Source: Methylobacterium brachythecii (GTDB lineage: Bacteria; Pseudomonadota; Alphaproteobacteria; Rhizobiales; Beijerinckiaceae). Taken from it: 64,000 nt of DNA. Below the pieces are notes generated by a model. It had not been told where the DNA came from. It saw only the letters and a list, made by a program, of their open reading frames with translations, and searched no databases. The position numbers were made by a program, and so were the translations under genes. Positions 43,633-52,455 of this stretch are shown here, one piece after another (positions within the stretch are counted from its first letter, which is position 1; each line of letters opens with the position of its first letter). The DNA is taken from positions 310,001 through 374,000 of the forward strand of contig NZ_JACIDN010000005.1 in assembly GCF_014196345.1 (NCBI RefSeq). The letters are read 5' to 3'.

Positions 43633-44609
43633 CCCCGGAGCGACGCCGGCAGGCGGTCGACGGCATTCGGGAGAAGTACGGCCTCTCGGAACGCCACGCC
43701 TGTCGGATCGTCGGCCAGCACCGCGGGACGCAACGCTATGTGCCCTCCGTGCTGGCCGACGAGGATGAGCTGCGCCGCGCCGTCATTGCCCTGGCGTCCG
43801 AGTACGGGCGCTATGGCTACCGCCGCGTCACCGCGCTGCTGCAGGCAGACGGCTGGCAGGTGGGCAAGGATCGGGTTCAGCGCATCTGGCGTCGCGAGGG
43901 GCTCAAAGTCCCCCAGAAGCACCGACCGCGCAGCCGCCTCTGGCTGAACGACGGTTCTTGCGTGCGATTACGGCCGCTCCGCCGCAATCACGTCTGGAGC
44001 TTCGACTTCGGGCAGGCCCAGACGCACGACGGGCGGAGCTTGCGCATCCTGACGTTGATCGACGAGCACAGCCGGGCGTGTCTGACGCTGAAAGTGGCCC
44101 GGCGCATCAACAGCGTGGGGGTGATCGAGGCGTTGGCCGACGCCATGTGCTTGCACGGCATCCCGGAGCACATTCGCTGCGACAACGGCCCTGAGATGGT
44201 CTCGAAGGCACTGCGCAAGTGGGTCGCCGAGACGGGGCCGCAGATCCAATACATCGCGCCGGGTTCGCCGTGGGAGAACGGGTATTGCGAAAGCTTCAAC
44301 GGCAAGCTTCGCGATGAGTGCCTGAGGCAGGAGATCTTCTACTCACTGAAGGAAGCGCAGATCGTAATCGGGCTCTGGCAGAACACCTACAACCGCGTCC
44401 GGCCGCATTCGTCGCTGGGCTATCGGCCGCCCGCGCCTGTCACATTCCCGGATCTGGCCTTCCGGCTACCCATGGCACTGGCCATGCAGTACCCTCTCAC
44501 TCGGCTCGGTCCAAAATACCGGTCAGGTCACCTATTTGCCGTCGATGAGAAGATGGCGCTCCTTGTCCAGCCACGCGCGTATGTTGGGCGGCAGAGTCGG
44601 GGAGGCTGA
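43626..44609 (+). CDS. IS3-family transposase OrfB (integrase core)
   Basis: The catalytic half of the IS3 transposase, made as an OrfAB fusion. It contains the HTH_21-like REKYGLSERHACRIVGQHRG, and the DDE residues in HVWSFDFGQAQTHDGRSLRI (Asp), HIRCDNGPEMVSKALRKW (Asp) and SPWENGYCESFNGKLRDECL (Glu). Its frame does not stop inside the IS: it runs through the right end and terminates 79 nt beyond, so the last 26 residues come from flanking DNA. Confidence 0.9.
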   Translation, partial: LVAPERRRQAVDGIREKYGLSERHACRIVGQHRGTQRYVPSVLADEDELRRAVIALASEYGRYGYRRVTALLQADGWQVGKDRVQRIWRREGLKVPQKHRPRSRLWLNDGSCVRLRPLRRNHVWSFDFGQAQTHDGRSLRILTLIDEHSRACLTLKVARRINSVGVIEALADAMCLHGIPEHIRCDNGPEMVSKALRKWVAETGPQIQYIAPGSPWENGYCESFNGKLRDECLRQEIFYSLKEAQIVIGLWQNTYNRVRPHSSLGYRPPAPVTFPDLAFRLPMALAMQYPLTRLGPKYRSGHLFAVDEKMALLVQPRAYVGRQSRGG

Positions 44610-44633
44610 GGGAATGTCGGCACGAATGTTCAT
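44531..44633 (-). pseudogene. Aldehyde dehydrogenase-like N-terminus cut by the IS
   Basis: From an ATG at 44633, with GGGAG 8-9 nt upstream, 33 codons read PTLPPNIRAWLDKERHLLID GK before the right IS end. This resembles the start of aldehyde dehydrogenases (short lead, then LLIDGKW). A stop codon arises just before the IS junction. The rest of the gene is missing from the window, in line with an IS-linked deletion. Confidence 0.5.
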
Positions 44634-44884
44634 GACGTATCTCCCGAATGTTTTGCGATGTCGATTCGCTCGCAGCGCAAGACTAAGCCGCTTCGATCTG
44701 AAGCATCAACCAAATGACAAAGACTAGAACAGATCTAGAATCCGAAACGGCCAAGCTGTACTCTGAGATGCTGCCCTCTCGGCCGAGCTTTGTCGTGCGA
44801 TCGATGCGGCGTACATGAGCGGACATAACGCTCGCGGCCGGCGCGGCAACTCCGGCAGCCGATCCCGACCCCGGCGACCCGGTC

Positions 44885-46192
44885 TCACTTCTCGCGGAAC
44901 GCCCGCCGTGCCTGATCGGCCAGGGGCTTGGTCAGATAGGAAAATACCGTGCGATCGGCGGTGCGGATGAAGGCTTCCACCGGCATGCCGGGCATCAGCC
45001 GGGCCCCGTCGAGGCGGCCGAGCTCGTCCTTCGAGACGCCGAGCCGGACGAGGTAATAGTAGCTGCCCGTCCGCTTGTCCTCGCTGACGTCGGCGGCGAT
45101 GCGGGTGACGCGGCCGTTCAGTTCGGGCGTGGTGCGCTGATCGAAGCTCGGGAAGCGCAGGCCGGCGGCCTGCCCGAGGCGCAGGCGATCGATGTCCTGG
45201 GGCGCGACGCGGACCTCGACGACGAGAGAATCGGCGGTGGGCACGATCAGCATGATCGGCTCGCCCGGCGAGATCACGCCGCCGCGGGTATGCACCGTGA
45301 GTTCGTGCACGTATCCGCCCTGCGGCGAGCGGATGTCGATGCGCTTCAGCTGGTCGAGGGCAGTGATCTTCTGCTCGGTCAGGGTCGCGGCCTTGGCGCG
45401 GATCTCGGCGAGTTCCTTGGCGACGTCGCTGCGCAGGTTCTGCTCGAGCTGGATGATCTGCAGCTCGGTCTCGGAGATCTTGCCCTTGGTCTGGGCGACG
45501 TTCGCGACGAGCAGGCCGCGCTCGCCCTTCAGCCGTGAGATGTCGCGTTCGAGGGCAGTGAGACGTGTGAGCTGGATGAGGTTCTTCTTCCAGAGGTCCT
45601 GCACACCCTCGTATTCGCGGTTGATGATCGTGGATTCCTGCTCCTTGCCGGCCGCCTGCTCGGTGAGACCCTTGATCTCCTCCCGAAGCTGGCCGATGCG
45701 CTCCCTCAACTGGGACTTCTGCCCCTCGCGGGCGTCGCGCCGGAAGTGGAACAGCCGGCGCTCGCCTTCCACGATGCGGGCGACGTCCGGGCCGGCGTCG
45801 GTCAGAGCGGCGGGAAACGTGACCTCGTCGAGCCCGTCGCGCTCGGCCTCCAATCTCGCGCTGCGGGCGGACAATTCGAACAGGCTCTTGCTGACGCTGT
45901 CGTAGGTCGCCTGGGCGGTGGTGGCGTCGAGCCGGATCAGCAGGTCGCCGGCCCGAACGCGCGCGCCTTCCTGCACGTTCAGCTCGGCGACGACACCGCC
46001 GGTCGGGTGCTGGACCTTCTTGATGTTGGTCTCGACCACGAGCGAGCCGGTGGCAATGATCGCGCCGGAGAGGTCGGTGGTGCCGGCCCAGGCCCCGGCG
46101 CCCGTCGCCACGGCGATCACCGCGAGCACGCCGGCCATGTGCCGCCGCAGGGAGCGGCGGGTGCCGCGGGTGAGATCGGCTTCGCTGCTCAT
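44885..46192 (-). CDS. Type I secretion membrane-fusion protein (HlyD/PrsE family)
   Basis: A 435-residue periplasmic adaptor. One N-terminal membrane segment (HMAGVLAVIAVATGAGAWAG) is followed by a lipoyl-like half-motif (VQHPTGGVVAELNVQEGARV), long coiled coils (about 90-290) and the HlyD C-terminal beta region ending GMPVEAFIRTADRTVFSYLT KPL, the usual end of PrtE/PrsE proteins. The ATG overlaps the ABC exporter stop by 4 nt. It bridges the exporter to a TolC-type outer-membrane channel, which is not encoded here. Confidence 0.93.
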   Translation of the reverse strand: MSSEADLTRGTRRSLRRHMAGVLAVIAVATGAGAWAGTTDLSGAIIATGSLVVETNIKKVQHPTGGVVAELNVQEGARVRAGDLLIRLDATTAQATYDSVSKSLFELSARSARLEAERDGLDEVTFPAALTDAGPDVARIVEGERRLFHFRRDAREGQKSQLRERIGQLREEIKGLTEQAAGKEQESTIINREYEGVQDLWKKNLIQLTRLTALERDISRLKGERGLLVANVAQTKGKISETELQIIQLEQNLRSDVAKELAEIRAKAATLTEQKITALDQLKRIDIRSPQGGYVHELTVHTRGGVISPGEPIMLIVPTADSLVVEVRVAPQDIDRLRLGQAAGLRFPSFDQRTTPELNGRVTRIAADVSEDKRTGSYYYLVRLGVSKDELGRLDGARLMPGMPVEAFIRTADRTVFSYLTKPLADQARRAFREK

Positions 46193-47913
46193 GCGACCCT
46201 CGCGGGCTGCTGCCGGGTGAGGGCGCCGAGCTTCGCGAGCACCTCGTCGCGCGGCCCGTGCAGTTGGACGCGGCCGTCTGCAAGGACCAGGATGCGGTCG
46301 ACCGCCGTCAGGGCGCTCGGCCGGTGCGCGACGAGGACGACGATGCCGCCGCGTGCCCGCACCGCCTGCACGGCCGCGGCCAAAGCCCGGTCTCCCTCGA
46401 CGTCGAGGTTGGAGTTGGGCTCGTCGAGGACGACGAGGAAGGGGTCGCCGTAGAGCGCCCGCGCCAGGGCGATGCGCTGCCGCTGGCCGCCGGAGAGGCC
46501 GAGGCCGCCGCTGCCGACGCGGGCATCGTAGCCGCCGGGCAGGCGCAGGACGATCTCGTGCACACCGGCCGCCCGCGCCGCGGAGAGCAGGGCTTCGGGA
46601 TCGGGCTCCCGGTCGAACCGGGTGATGTTCTGGGCGATGGTGCCGTCGAACATCTCGATATCCTGCGGCAGGTAGCCGACGGCGCGGCCGAGCGCGTCCG
46701 GGTCCCATTGGTCGATCGCAGCCCCGTCGAGGCGGATGACGCCGCGGCTCGCCCGCGCCAGGCCGACGAGGGAGCGCGCGAAGGTCGACTTGCCCGAGGC
46801 GCTCGGCCCGATCACGCCGAGCGCGCTGCCGGGAGCGAGGGCGAGGCTGACGTCATGCAGAGCCAGCGTGTCGCTGCCCGGGATGGCGACGGAGAGCGCC
46901 GTCACCCGCAAGCTCTCCCGCGGTGCTGGCAGGGGTGTCGGGTCCACCGCCGCCTTGCGCGGTAGGAAGGCGACGAGACGGGTCCAGGCCTGGCGCGCCG
47001 CCGAGAACGACTTCCAGTTGGCGATGGCGAGGTCGACCGGCGCCAGCGCGCGGGCCGAGAGGATGGTGGCAGCGAGCATCACGCCGGCCGTCGCCTCCTC
47101 GCGCACCACGAGATAGGCACCGAGGCCGAGGATGCCGGATTGCAGCACCGTCCGCATCAGCCGCGCGCTCGCGCCGAAGCCGATCGAGAGGTCGTTGCCG
47201 TAGCCGGCGACGTCGAGGTTTTGTTGCGCGCGTTGCTGCCAGAGCTCGGCGATCCGCGAACGCATGCCCAGCGCCGAGAGCAGCGGCGCGGTGCGATGCG
47301 CCATGTCGGTGAAGGAGCGGCGCTCGCTTCCCGCCAGCACGGCCTGCCGGGACGGGCCGGCCTGCGCCCAGTCGGTGAGGATCGTCAGCCCGCAAAGCAC
47401 GACGGCGCCGCACAGGATAGTCAGGCCGATCCAGGGGTGAAACAGGAAGCAGACGGCGATGTAGAGCGGCACCCAGGGCAGGTCGAAAAAGGCCGTGAAG
47501 GCCATGCTCGACAGAAAGCCGCGCACAGTATCGAGGTCGCGCAGGGCCTGGGGGCCGTCGTCGGTGCGCGGCATCTCGCAGCCGCGGACGAGGAGGTGCC
47601 GGAAGATCCGGTCGCCGAGCCGCTCGTCGACGAGGCGTCCGAAGCGCGACAGGATGCGCGCGCGAAACACCTCCAGCGCACTCTGCACGAGGAAGAGAAC
47701 CAGCGCGATACCGGCGAGGCCGACGAGGGTCGCGAGGCTGCGGCTGGGCAGAACCCTGTCGTAGACCTGGAGCATGAAGACCGGAGCGGTCAGCATCAGC
47801 AGGTTGATGAGGCCGCTGACGCCGACGACCATCAAGAGGGCGCCACGGCCTGCCCTCACGGCGCTCCAGAATTCTCGGGATTTGGCCAGGCGCAGCACAC
47901 GGTCTTCGCTCAC
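46189..47913 (-). CDS. Type I secretion ABC exporter (PrtD/PrsD family)
   Basis: A 574-residue exporter with an N-terminal six-helix membrane domain (LLMVVGVSGLINLLMLTAPV, LVGLAGIALVLFLVQSALEV) and a C-terminal ATPase: Walker A GVIGPSASGKSTFARSL, signature [20 protein letters not shown], Walker B LVVLDEPNSNLD and the switch His in VLVAHRPSAL. It lacks a C39 peptidase domain, so it handles substrates with an uncleaved C-terminal signal. Starts at GTG 47913. The repeat protein upstream on the same strand is the probable cargo. Confidence 0.94.
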   Translation of the reverse strand: MSEDRVLRLAKSREFWSAVRAGRGALLMVVGVSGLINLLMLTAPVFMLQVYDRVLPSRSLATLVGLAGIALVLFLVQSALEVFRARILSRFGRLVDERLGDRIFRHLLVRGCEMPRTDDGPQALRDLDTVRGFLSSMAFTAFFDLPWVPLYIAVCFLFHPWIGLTILCGAVVLCGLTILTDWAQAGPSRQAVLAGSERRSFTDMAHRTAPLLSALGMRSRIAELWQQRAQQNLDVAGYGNDLSIGFGASARLMRTVLQSGILGLGAYLVVREEATAGVMLAATILSARALAPVDLAIANWKSFSAARQAWTRLVAFLPRKAAVDPTPLPAPRESLRVTALSVAIPGSDTLALHDVSLALAPGSALGVIGPSASGKSTFARSLVGLARASRGVIRLDGAAIDQWDPDALGRAVGYLPQDIEMFDGTIAQNITRFDREPDPEALLSAARAAGVHEIVLRLPGGYDARVGSGGLGLSGGQRQRIALARALYGDPFLVVLDEPNSNLDVEGDRALAAAVQAVRARGGIVVLVAHRPSALTAVDRILVLADGRVQLHGPRDEVLAKLGALTRQQPARVA

Positions 47914-48005
47914 GTCACGGTTCCAGATCGAGGGAAGAGGCGCGGCGCGTCAGGCCGGGATGTCAGCAGCGCCCCCGCCGCAATCGGCGGCGAGGGCTCG
48001 TGTGC

Positions 48006-50180
48006 TCAGAGGCCGAGCAGGTGCAGGCCGCCGGTGGACGAGTGCGGCGTCGGATCGGTGTGGTGCAGATCCGTGTGGCCACCGAGATCGATCGCGGCGA
48101 GGCCGAGATCGAGCCCCGTATGCTGCGTGGTGTCGGCGCTCGTCGACCCCGAGGTGGCGTTGTGGACGAGGTCGAGGGCGTGACCGACGAGCGAGTCCGC
48201 TCCGCCACCGCCCGTCGTCGGCAGCGGCAGGCTGTCACCGTTGAGCAGGCTCGCGTTGATGAGGCTCGGCTGATCCGCGCCGACACCGATCGCGCCCAGT
48301 TGGATCGCGTGGCTCGCGTCGGATGGCGGTGTCAGCACGCTGACATTCGCGACCGGCGCCGAGGTGGTGGGACCGGCCGAGATGTCGATCAGCGGATGGG
48401 TGCCGTCGGCGCTGCCGCCCCCCAGGCCACCGAGCAGAGAGGTCACCGGAGAGAGCAGGCCGCCATCAGACGAACCGCCTCCCGTCACGCCACTGAGCAG
48501 ACCGGTGACGGGAGCCAGTAGCCCGCCGCCGGACGAGCCGTCACCACCGCCGGTGACGCCGTCCAGGATCGACGTCACGGGCGAGAGGATGCCGCCGGTC
48601 GAGCCATGGTCACCGCCGGTCACTCCATCCAGGATCGAGGTGACCGGAGAGAGCAGGCCTCCGGACGAGCCATCGCCCGTCACACCGCCCAGGATCGCGG
48701 TCACGGGCGAGAGCAGACCACCGCCGGCCGACCCGTCACCGCCTCCGGTGACACCGCCGAGGAGAGAGGTGACGGGAGCGAGGATGCCATCGACGGGTGA
48801 GCCCTGGTCGCCGCCCGTGAGGTCGCCGAGGATCGAGGTCGCGGGTGAAAGGAGGCCGCCAACCGAACCGTCGCCACCGCTCGCCAGACCGCCGAGCACC
48901 CCGGGAACGCTGCCGACGACACCCGTAGCTGCGCCCACGACGTTGCCGAGGTCGCCAACCACGTGGTCGAGGCCGCCCGCGACGTCTCCGCTCAGGATAC
49001 TTCCAGGCAGGTCGGCGACGTCGGTGAGCAGATTGTTGCCCTCGCCGAGGGCACCGAGACCGACCGTCGTGCCGAGATTGATGACTTGATGGAGTGGGTC
49101 GTTCAGGAGCGGCATGTCGTGGCCGACGTTCTCCAAGTTCGCATGAATGGCATCGATCGGCCCGTTGGCGATGTTGGCGACGGGTAGGAGCAGCCCGTCG
49201 CTGCCGAGCAGATTTCCGGTGAGGCCGCCGCCATCGCCGGTCACGCCGCCGAGGATCGCAGTGACCGGGCTGAGCACGCCGCCATCACTGGTCAAGCCGC
49301 CGAGGAGTGAGGTCACGGGCGAGAGGATACCGCCGTTTCCGGCGAGATCACCGACGAGGCTCGTCGGGACGTGCAGCACGTCCTGCAGCAGGCCCGTCGC
49401 CGACCCCAGGACGGTGCCGAGATCGCCTACCACCGGCGAGAGTGCGTCGATGCCGTGGCCGCCCAACAGGTTGCCGGGGAGCGCCACGACATCGGTCAGC
49501 AGGTTCCCAGGGGTTCCGAGCTGGCCGCCGAGCCCCAGGCTATCGGTCAGCCCGTTCACACCGTGCAGCGCATCGCCGAGCGGCGAGACGCTCTGCCCGA
49601 TACCGTCCAGCGCTTGATGCAGACCGGATGCCGTACCGTTCACGACATCGGAGACGGGGGCGAGCAGGCCGTCGGCGGCGAGCGGGTTGCTTCCGGCGAC
49701 GGCCCCGGTGAGCGAGCCGACGAGACCGTCGGCGGCGCCGAGAACGCTGCCGATATCGGTGAGCGCCGGCGCGGCCGAGGCCAAGCCGCCTCCGTCGAGG
49801 ATCGATTGGGGCAGATGGATGAGGTCTGTGAGAAGATGATCCGGCTCGCCGATCTTCCCGAGGCCGATGGTCTCGCCGAGGTTGGTCAGGGCATGGATCG
49901 GGCCGTTCAGCGGTGTGATCTGGTGGCCCGTATCCTCCAGCGAGGCGTGCACGTCGAGAACGGCATCATTGGCGTTGGCGATCACCGGACCGAGCAGCCC
50001 CGATGTCCCGGAATCGGTCGAGGTCAGGTCGGGGCCGCTTTCGACCGTCGAGAGGATGGGCCCGAGCACCCCGAGTTCGCCGCTCGAGAGCGCCGTCGAT
50101 GACATCAGGGCGTCGGGCGCCGTCAGCCACTCGAAAGACCGTCCTGGTTGGCCGAGTACGGAAAATAGGGATGTCGACAT
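48006..50180 (-). CDS. Large two-tier repeat protein, probable type I secreted
   Basis: A 724-residue Gly/Leu/Val/Thr/Ser/Asp-rich protein with almost no Lys, Arg or Cys and no N-terminal signal peptide. The N-terminal two thirds contain three copies of a roughly 100-residue module: GLLGPVIANANDAVLDVHAS, GLLAPVSDVVNGTASGLHQA and GLLLPVANIANGPIDAIHAN mark their starts, and each continues with an LLTDV..LPG segment and a DLG.VLG segment. The rest has at least nine short repeats of about 21 residues on the theme GGLLSPVTSILGGVTGG. The C-terminus ends GGLHLLGL. GGAGG lies before the ATG at 50180. The adjacent exporter and adaptor genes imply surface or extracellular location; adhesion or matrix function is inference. 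Confidence 0.88.
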   Translation of the reverse strand: MSTSLFSVLGQPGRSFEWLTAPDALMSSTALSSGELGVLGPILSTVESGPDLTSTDSGTSGLLGPVIANANDAVLDVHASLEDTGHQITPLNGPIHALTNLGETIGLGKIGEPDHLLTDLIHLPQSILDGGGLASAAPALTDIGSVLGAADGLVGSLTGAVAGSNPLAADGLLAPVSDVVNGTASGLHQALDGIGQSVSPLGDALHGVNGLTDSLGLGGQLGTPGNLLTDVVALPGNLLGGHGIDALSPVVGDLGTVLGSATGLLQDVLHVPTSLVGDLAGNGGILSPVTSLLGGLTSDGGVLSPVTAILGGVTGDGGGLTGNLLGSDGLLLPVANIANGPIDAIHANLENVGHDMPLLNDPLHQVINLGTTVGLGALGEGNNLLTDVADLPGSILSGDVAGGLDHVVGDLGNVVGAATGVVGSVPGVLGGLASGGDGSVGGLLSPATSILGDLTGGDQGSPVDGILAPVTSLLGGVTGGGDGSAGGGLLSPVTAILGGVTGDGSSGGLLSPVTSILDGVTGGDHGSTGGILSPVTSILDGVTGGGDGSSGGGLLAPVTGLLSGVTGGGSSDGGLLSPVTSLLGGLGGGSADGTHPLIDISAGPTTSAPVANVSVLTPPSDASHAIQLGAIGVGADQPSLINASLLNGDSLPLPTTGGGGADSLVGHALDLVHNATSGSTSADTTQHTGLDLGLAAIDLGGHTDLHHTDPTPHSSTGGLHLLGL

Positions 50181-50440
50181 GAGGATCCTCCACAGATGAA
50201 GGATCAACTCGACCAGGCACTCAAGGTTCTCATCAATATCAACAGCGTTAAAAACTGGTTGATTCGAAATTTAAACTTCCGATATACGCATGTTCTGCAA
50301 ATATGATTTCCATTCGAAACCAATATCTGCGAAGGACACCCCGCATTTTCTTCTCTGCGCAGGCGAATTTTACCTGAGTGCCGCATCAATCGCGCGGCCT
50401 TCGAACCCGATGACGTCAGACCGTCTCCCGTCGATCTCGC

Positions 50441-50977
50441 CTAAGGTCGCTTGTGGATCGGATCGATCCAGTGGACGGTCTCGGGCCGCTCGATCGGCTC
50501 GACGTCGGGCAGGTTGACCACGACCGCCTCGTTGTCCGAACGCACCAGCACGCAATGGAGGGGCTCGTCGGTCGAGGCGTTGATCTCCTGGTGCGGCACG
50601 TAGGGCGGCACGAAGATGAAATCGCCGGGGCCGGCCTCGGCGACATATTCGAGCCTGTCGCCCCAACGCATGCGGGCCTTGCCCGAGACGATGTAGATCA
50701 CGCTTTCCAGTGCGCCGTGATGATGGACGCCGGTCTTGGCGTCGGGCTCGATCGCCACCGTGCCGGCCCAGATCTTCTGGGCGCCGACGCGGGCGGCGTT
50801 GATCGCAGCCTGGCGGTACATGCCGGGGGTCTGCGCAGTGTTGGGATCGAGCCGGTCGCCCGGGATCACGCGCACGCCGTCGTGCTTCCAGCGCTCACGC
50901 GCGTCGGCCGAAGCGCCGGCCTCGGCGGGGTGAGGGTGCTCGTGATCGTGGTGATGGCCGTCGCCGATATCGTGCAT
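50441..50977 (-). CDS. Cupin-domain protein with His-rich N-terminus
   Basis: A 178-residue single-domain cupin. The N-terminal GDGHHHDHEHPHP is a likely metal-binding tail. Cupin motif 1 is VHHHGALESVIYIVSGKARM and motif 2 is GPGDFIFVPPYVPHQEINAS, with His and Glu metal ligands present. It is the intact paralogue of the fragment at 42916-43284. Function is unknown; such cupins can be isomerases, dioxygenases or metal sensors. Confidence 0.88.
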   Translation of the reverse strand: MHDIGDGHHHDHEHPHPAEAGASADARERWKHDGVRVIPGDRLDPNTAQTPGMYRQAAINAARVGAQKIWAGTVAIEPDAKTGVHHHGALESVIYIVSGKARMRWGDRLEYVAEAGPGDFIFVPPYVPHQEINASTDEPLHCVLVRSDNEAVVVNLPDVEPIERPETVHWIDPIHKRP

Positions 50978-51088
50978 TCCGTCCTCGTCCTGGCCACCTC
51001 GGATGCGGCAGTGGTCGCGTCGAACCCGGGCTGACGAACCGTCGGCACGCTACGACACTGCGGCGGGGAGGGCCAAGGATGGCCGACG

Positions 51089-51562
51089 TCACGCCTCCCG
51101 CGACGATCCCTTCTTCCGCAACGCCCTGACGAAGCCGGTATCGTGCTCCGAAAAGCCCGTCGCGCGGCAGAACCCCGCGAGTTCCTGCTGCTCCGCCGTA
51201 ACGGACAGCCCCAAGGTGCCGCATCCGGAGACGCGGGCCGCCTGGGCGACCGCCTTCAGCAGCAGCCGGCCGATGCCGCGTCGGCGCTCGTCGGGTCCGA
51301 CGAGCAGCGTCGTGATCTGCGCGATCGGGAGGTCGGCATCGAGCGTCCGGTAGTGGTGGAACACGACGAGTCCGCTCGGCGGTCCCCATTCCAACGCGAT
51401 CAACGCGGTGCCTCGGTCGCCCCTCAGGGCTGCGAGCCGCTCGGCGAGCACATGAGGCGGCACGGGTCGTCCCGCCGCGTAAAGCAGCTCCGCGAGACCG
51501 GGCGCATCGGCCTCGTTCGCCGCACGAATTTCCAGCCCATAACGGCCACTCACAGACGGCAC
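51089..51562 (-). CDS. GNAT-family N-acetyltransferase
   Basis: A 157-residue acetyltransferase. The acetyl-CoA-binding motif is ITTLLVGPDERRRGIGRLLL (RRRGIG pyrophosphate loop), preceded by GLVVFHHYRTLDADLPIAQI and followed by SVTAEQQELAGFCRATGFSE. The acceptor cannot be predicted. It is divergent from the TetR-glycosyltransferase operon. Confidence 0.88.
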   Translation of the reverse strand: MPSVSGRYGLEIRAANEADAPGLAELLYAAGRPVPPHVLAERLAALRGDRGTALIALEWGPPSGLVVFHHYRTLDADLPIAQITTLLVGPDERRRGIGRLLLKAVAQAARVSGCGTLGLSVTAEQQELAGFCRATGFSEHDTGFVRALRKKGSSREA

Positions 51563-51677
51563 CCCCGACGTCGGATCGGTCTCGGGCCACCTCGCGGGCT
51601 CGGACGAACGCAGAGCACGGAAGGCCGTGATCGGGCTTGACCGAGCCGAGCAAATTCATGTAACAGAAAGTTATACA

Positions 51678-51694
51678 AATAACGGTCCGTCATT
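51678..51694. promoter_or_regulatory. Near-palindromic TetR operator candidate
   Basis: AATAACGG-T-CCGTCATT has one mismatch over 8-bp arms with an ACGGTCCGT core, the size and style of TetR-family operators. It lies 31-47 nt upstream of the small ORF that leads into the TetR gene. Confidence 0.6.
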
Positions 51695-51725
51695 CGAACG
51701 AGGCCGCCAACGCAAGGGGACTGCC

Positions 51726-51845
51726 ATGCCTGATGTGATCGCTCGGCTCGTGATTTCCATCGTCCTTCTGCTCGGTACGGCATACCTGCCGTCGTTCAAC
51801 GTGGCAGGCCATCCGGCGGCGCAGGTCGCCGCACCCGTCGCCTGA
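51726..51845 (+). CDS. Small hydrophobic peptide, hypothetical
   Basis: A 39-residue ORF, MPDVIARLVISIVLLLGTAY then LPSFNVAGHPAAQVAAPVA, looking like a signal peptide or single membrane segment with a short tail. AAGGGG stands 8 nt before the ATG. It ends 7 nt before the TetR gene, so it is probably the first cistron of that operon. Confidence 0.5.
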   Translation: MPDVIARLVISIVLLLGTAYLPSFNVAGHPAAQVAAPVA

Positions 51846-51852
51846 GCAAGCC

Positions 51853-52455
51853 ATGACCGAGACGAGCGCTCGACCCTACCGCCAGGTCGCCCGGGCGGCG
51901 GCCACGGAGAAGACGCAGCGGCGGATCGTCGAGGTGTTCTTCGAGCAGCTGCGATCGAAGTGGCTCGACGAGATCACCCTCGACGCCGTCGCCGCCGGCG
52001 CCGGCACCACGCGCCAGACCGTGATTCGCCTCTTCGGCGGCAAGGATCGCCTGATCGCCGCGGCCAACGACCTGGCCTACGAGAAGATCACCGGCCGGCG
52101 CCGGCTGCCGCCGGACGCAAGTCCCGCGGCGATCGCCCGGATCCTCGTCGCCGACTACGAGATCGACGGCGACACGATCGTCCGGCTGCTCGCGCAGGAA
52201 CAGCAGCATCCCGAGCTGACTCCGATCCTGATCGAGGGAAGGGCCGGTCACCGCGCCTGGATCAACGACGGCTTCTCGACATGGCTGGACCGCGTGCCGG
52301 CGAGCCGCAGGGAGGGCTTCGTCGACGAGCTGGTGGCGGTGACGGATATCTATGTCTGGAAGCTTTTCCGCCGGGATTTCGGGCACGGCGCACCAGCCGT
52401 CACGGATCTCATCGCCGGCCTGCTGAGCAAGGTCCTGGCCGAGGCGTCCCGATGA
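51853..52455 (+). CDS. TetR-family transcriptional regulator
   Basis: A 200-residue TetR regulator. The N-terminal HTH covers TQRRIVEVFFEQLRSKWLDE, ITLDAVAAGAGTTRQTVIRL and FGGKDRLIAAANDLAYEKI. The C-terminal ligand domain is unassigned. It overlaps the glycosyltransferase gene by 4 nt (ATGA), so regulator and enzyme are made together, and the upstream palindrome suggests self-repression. Confidence 0.92.
   Translation: MTETSARPYRQVARAAATEKTQRRIVEVFFEQLRSKWLDEITLDAVAAGAGTTRQTVIRLFGGKDRLIAAANDLAYEKITGRRRLPPDASPAAIARILVADYEIDGDTIVRLLAQEQQHPELTPILIEGRAGHRAWINDGFSTWLDRVPASRREGFVDELVAVTDIYVWKLFRRDFGHGAPAVTDLIAGLLSKVLAEASR

Larger units (their letters stand above)
43285..44530 (+). mobile_element. 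IS3-family insertion sequence, 1246 bp
   Basis: Ends are imperfect inverted repeats: the left end TGACCTGACCGGCTGGATTT and the complement of the right end TGACCTGACCGGTATTTTGG, both continuing with GGACCG. It contains orfA and orfB with a -1 frameshift signal, both apparently intact. The 3-4 nt flanking the two ends (ACG left, CCT right) do not match, so there is no target duplication; a rearrangement at the ends is indicated. Confidence 0.92.

Noticed and set aside
48006..50180. CRISPR array or tandem DNA satellite within the repeat-rich segment
   Set aside because: Repeats are in-frame protein repeats of varying length with coding constraints; there are no uniform spacers and no cas genes.
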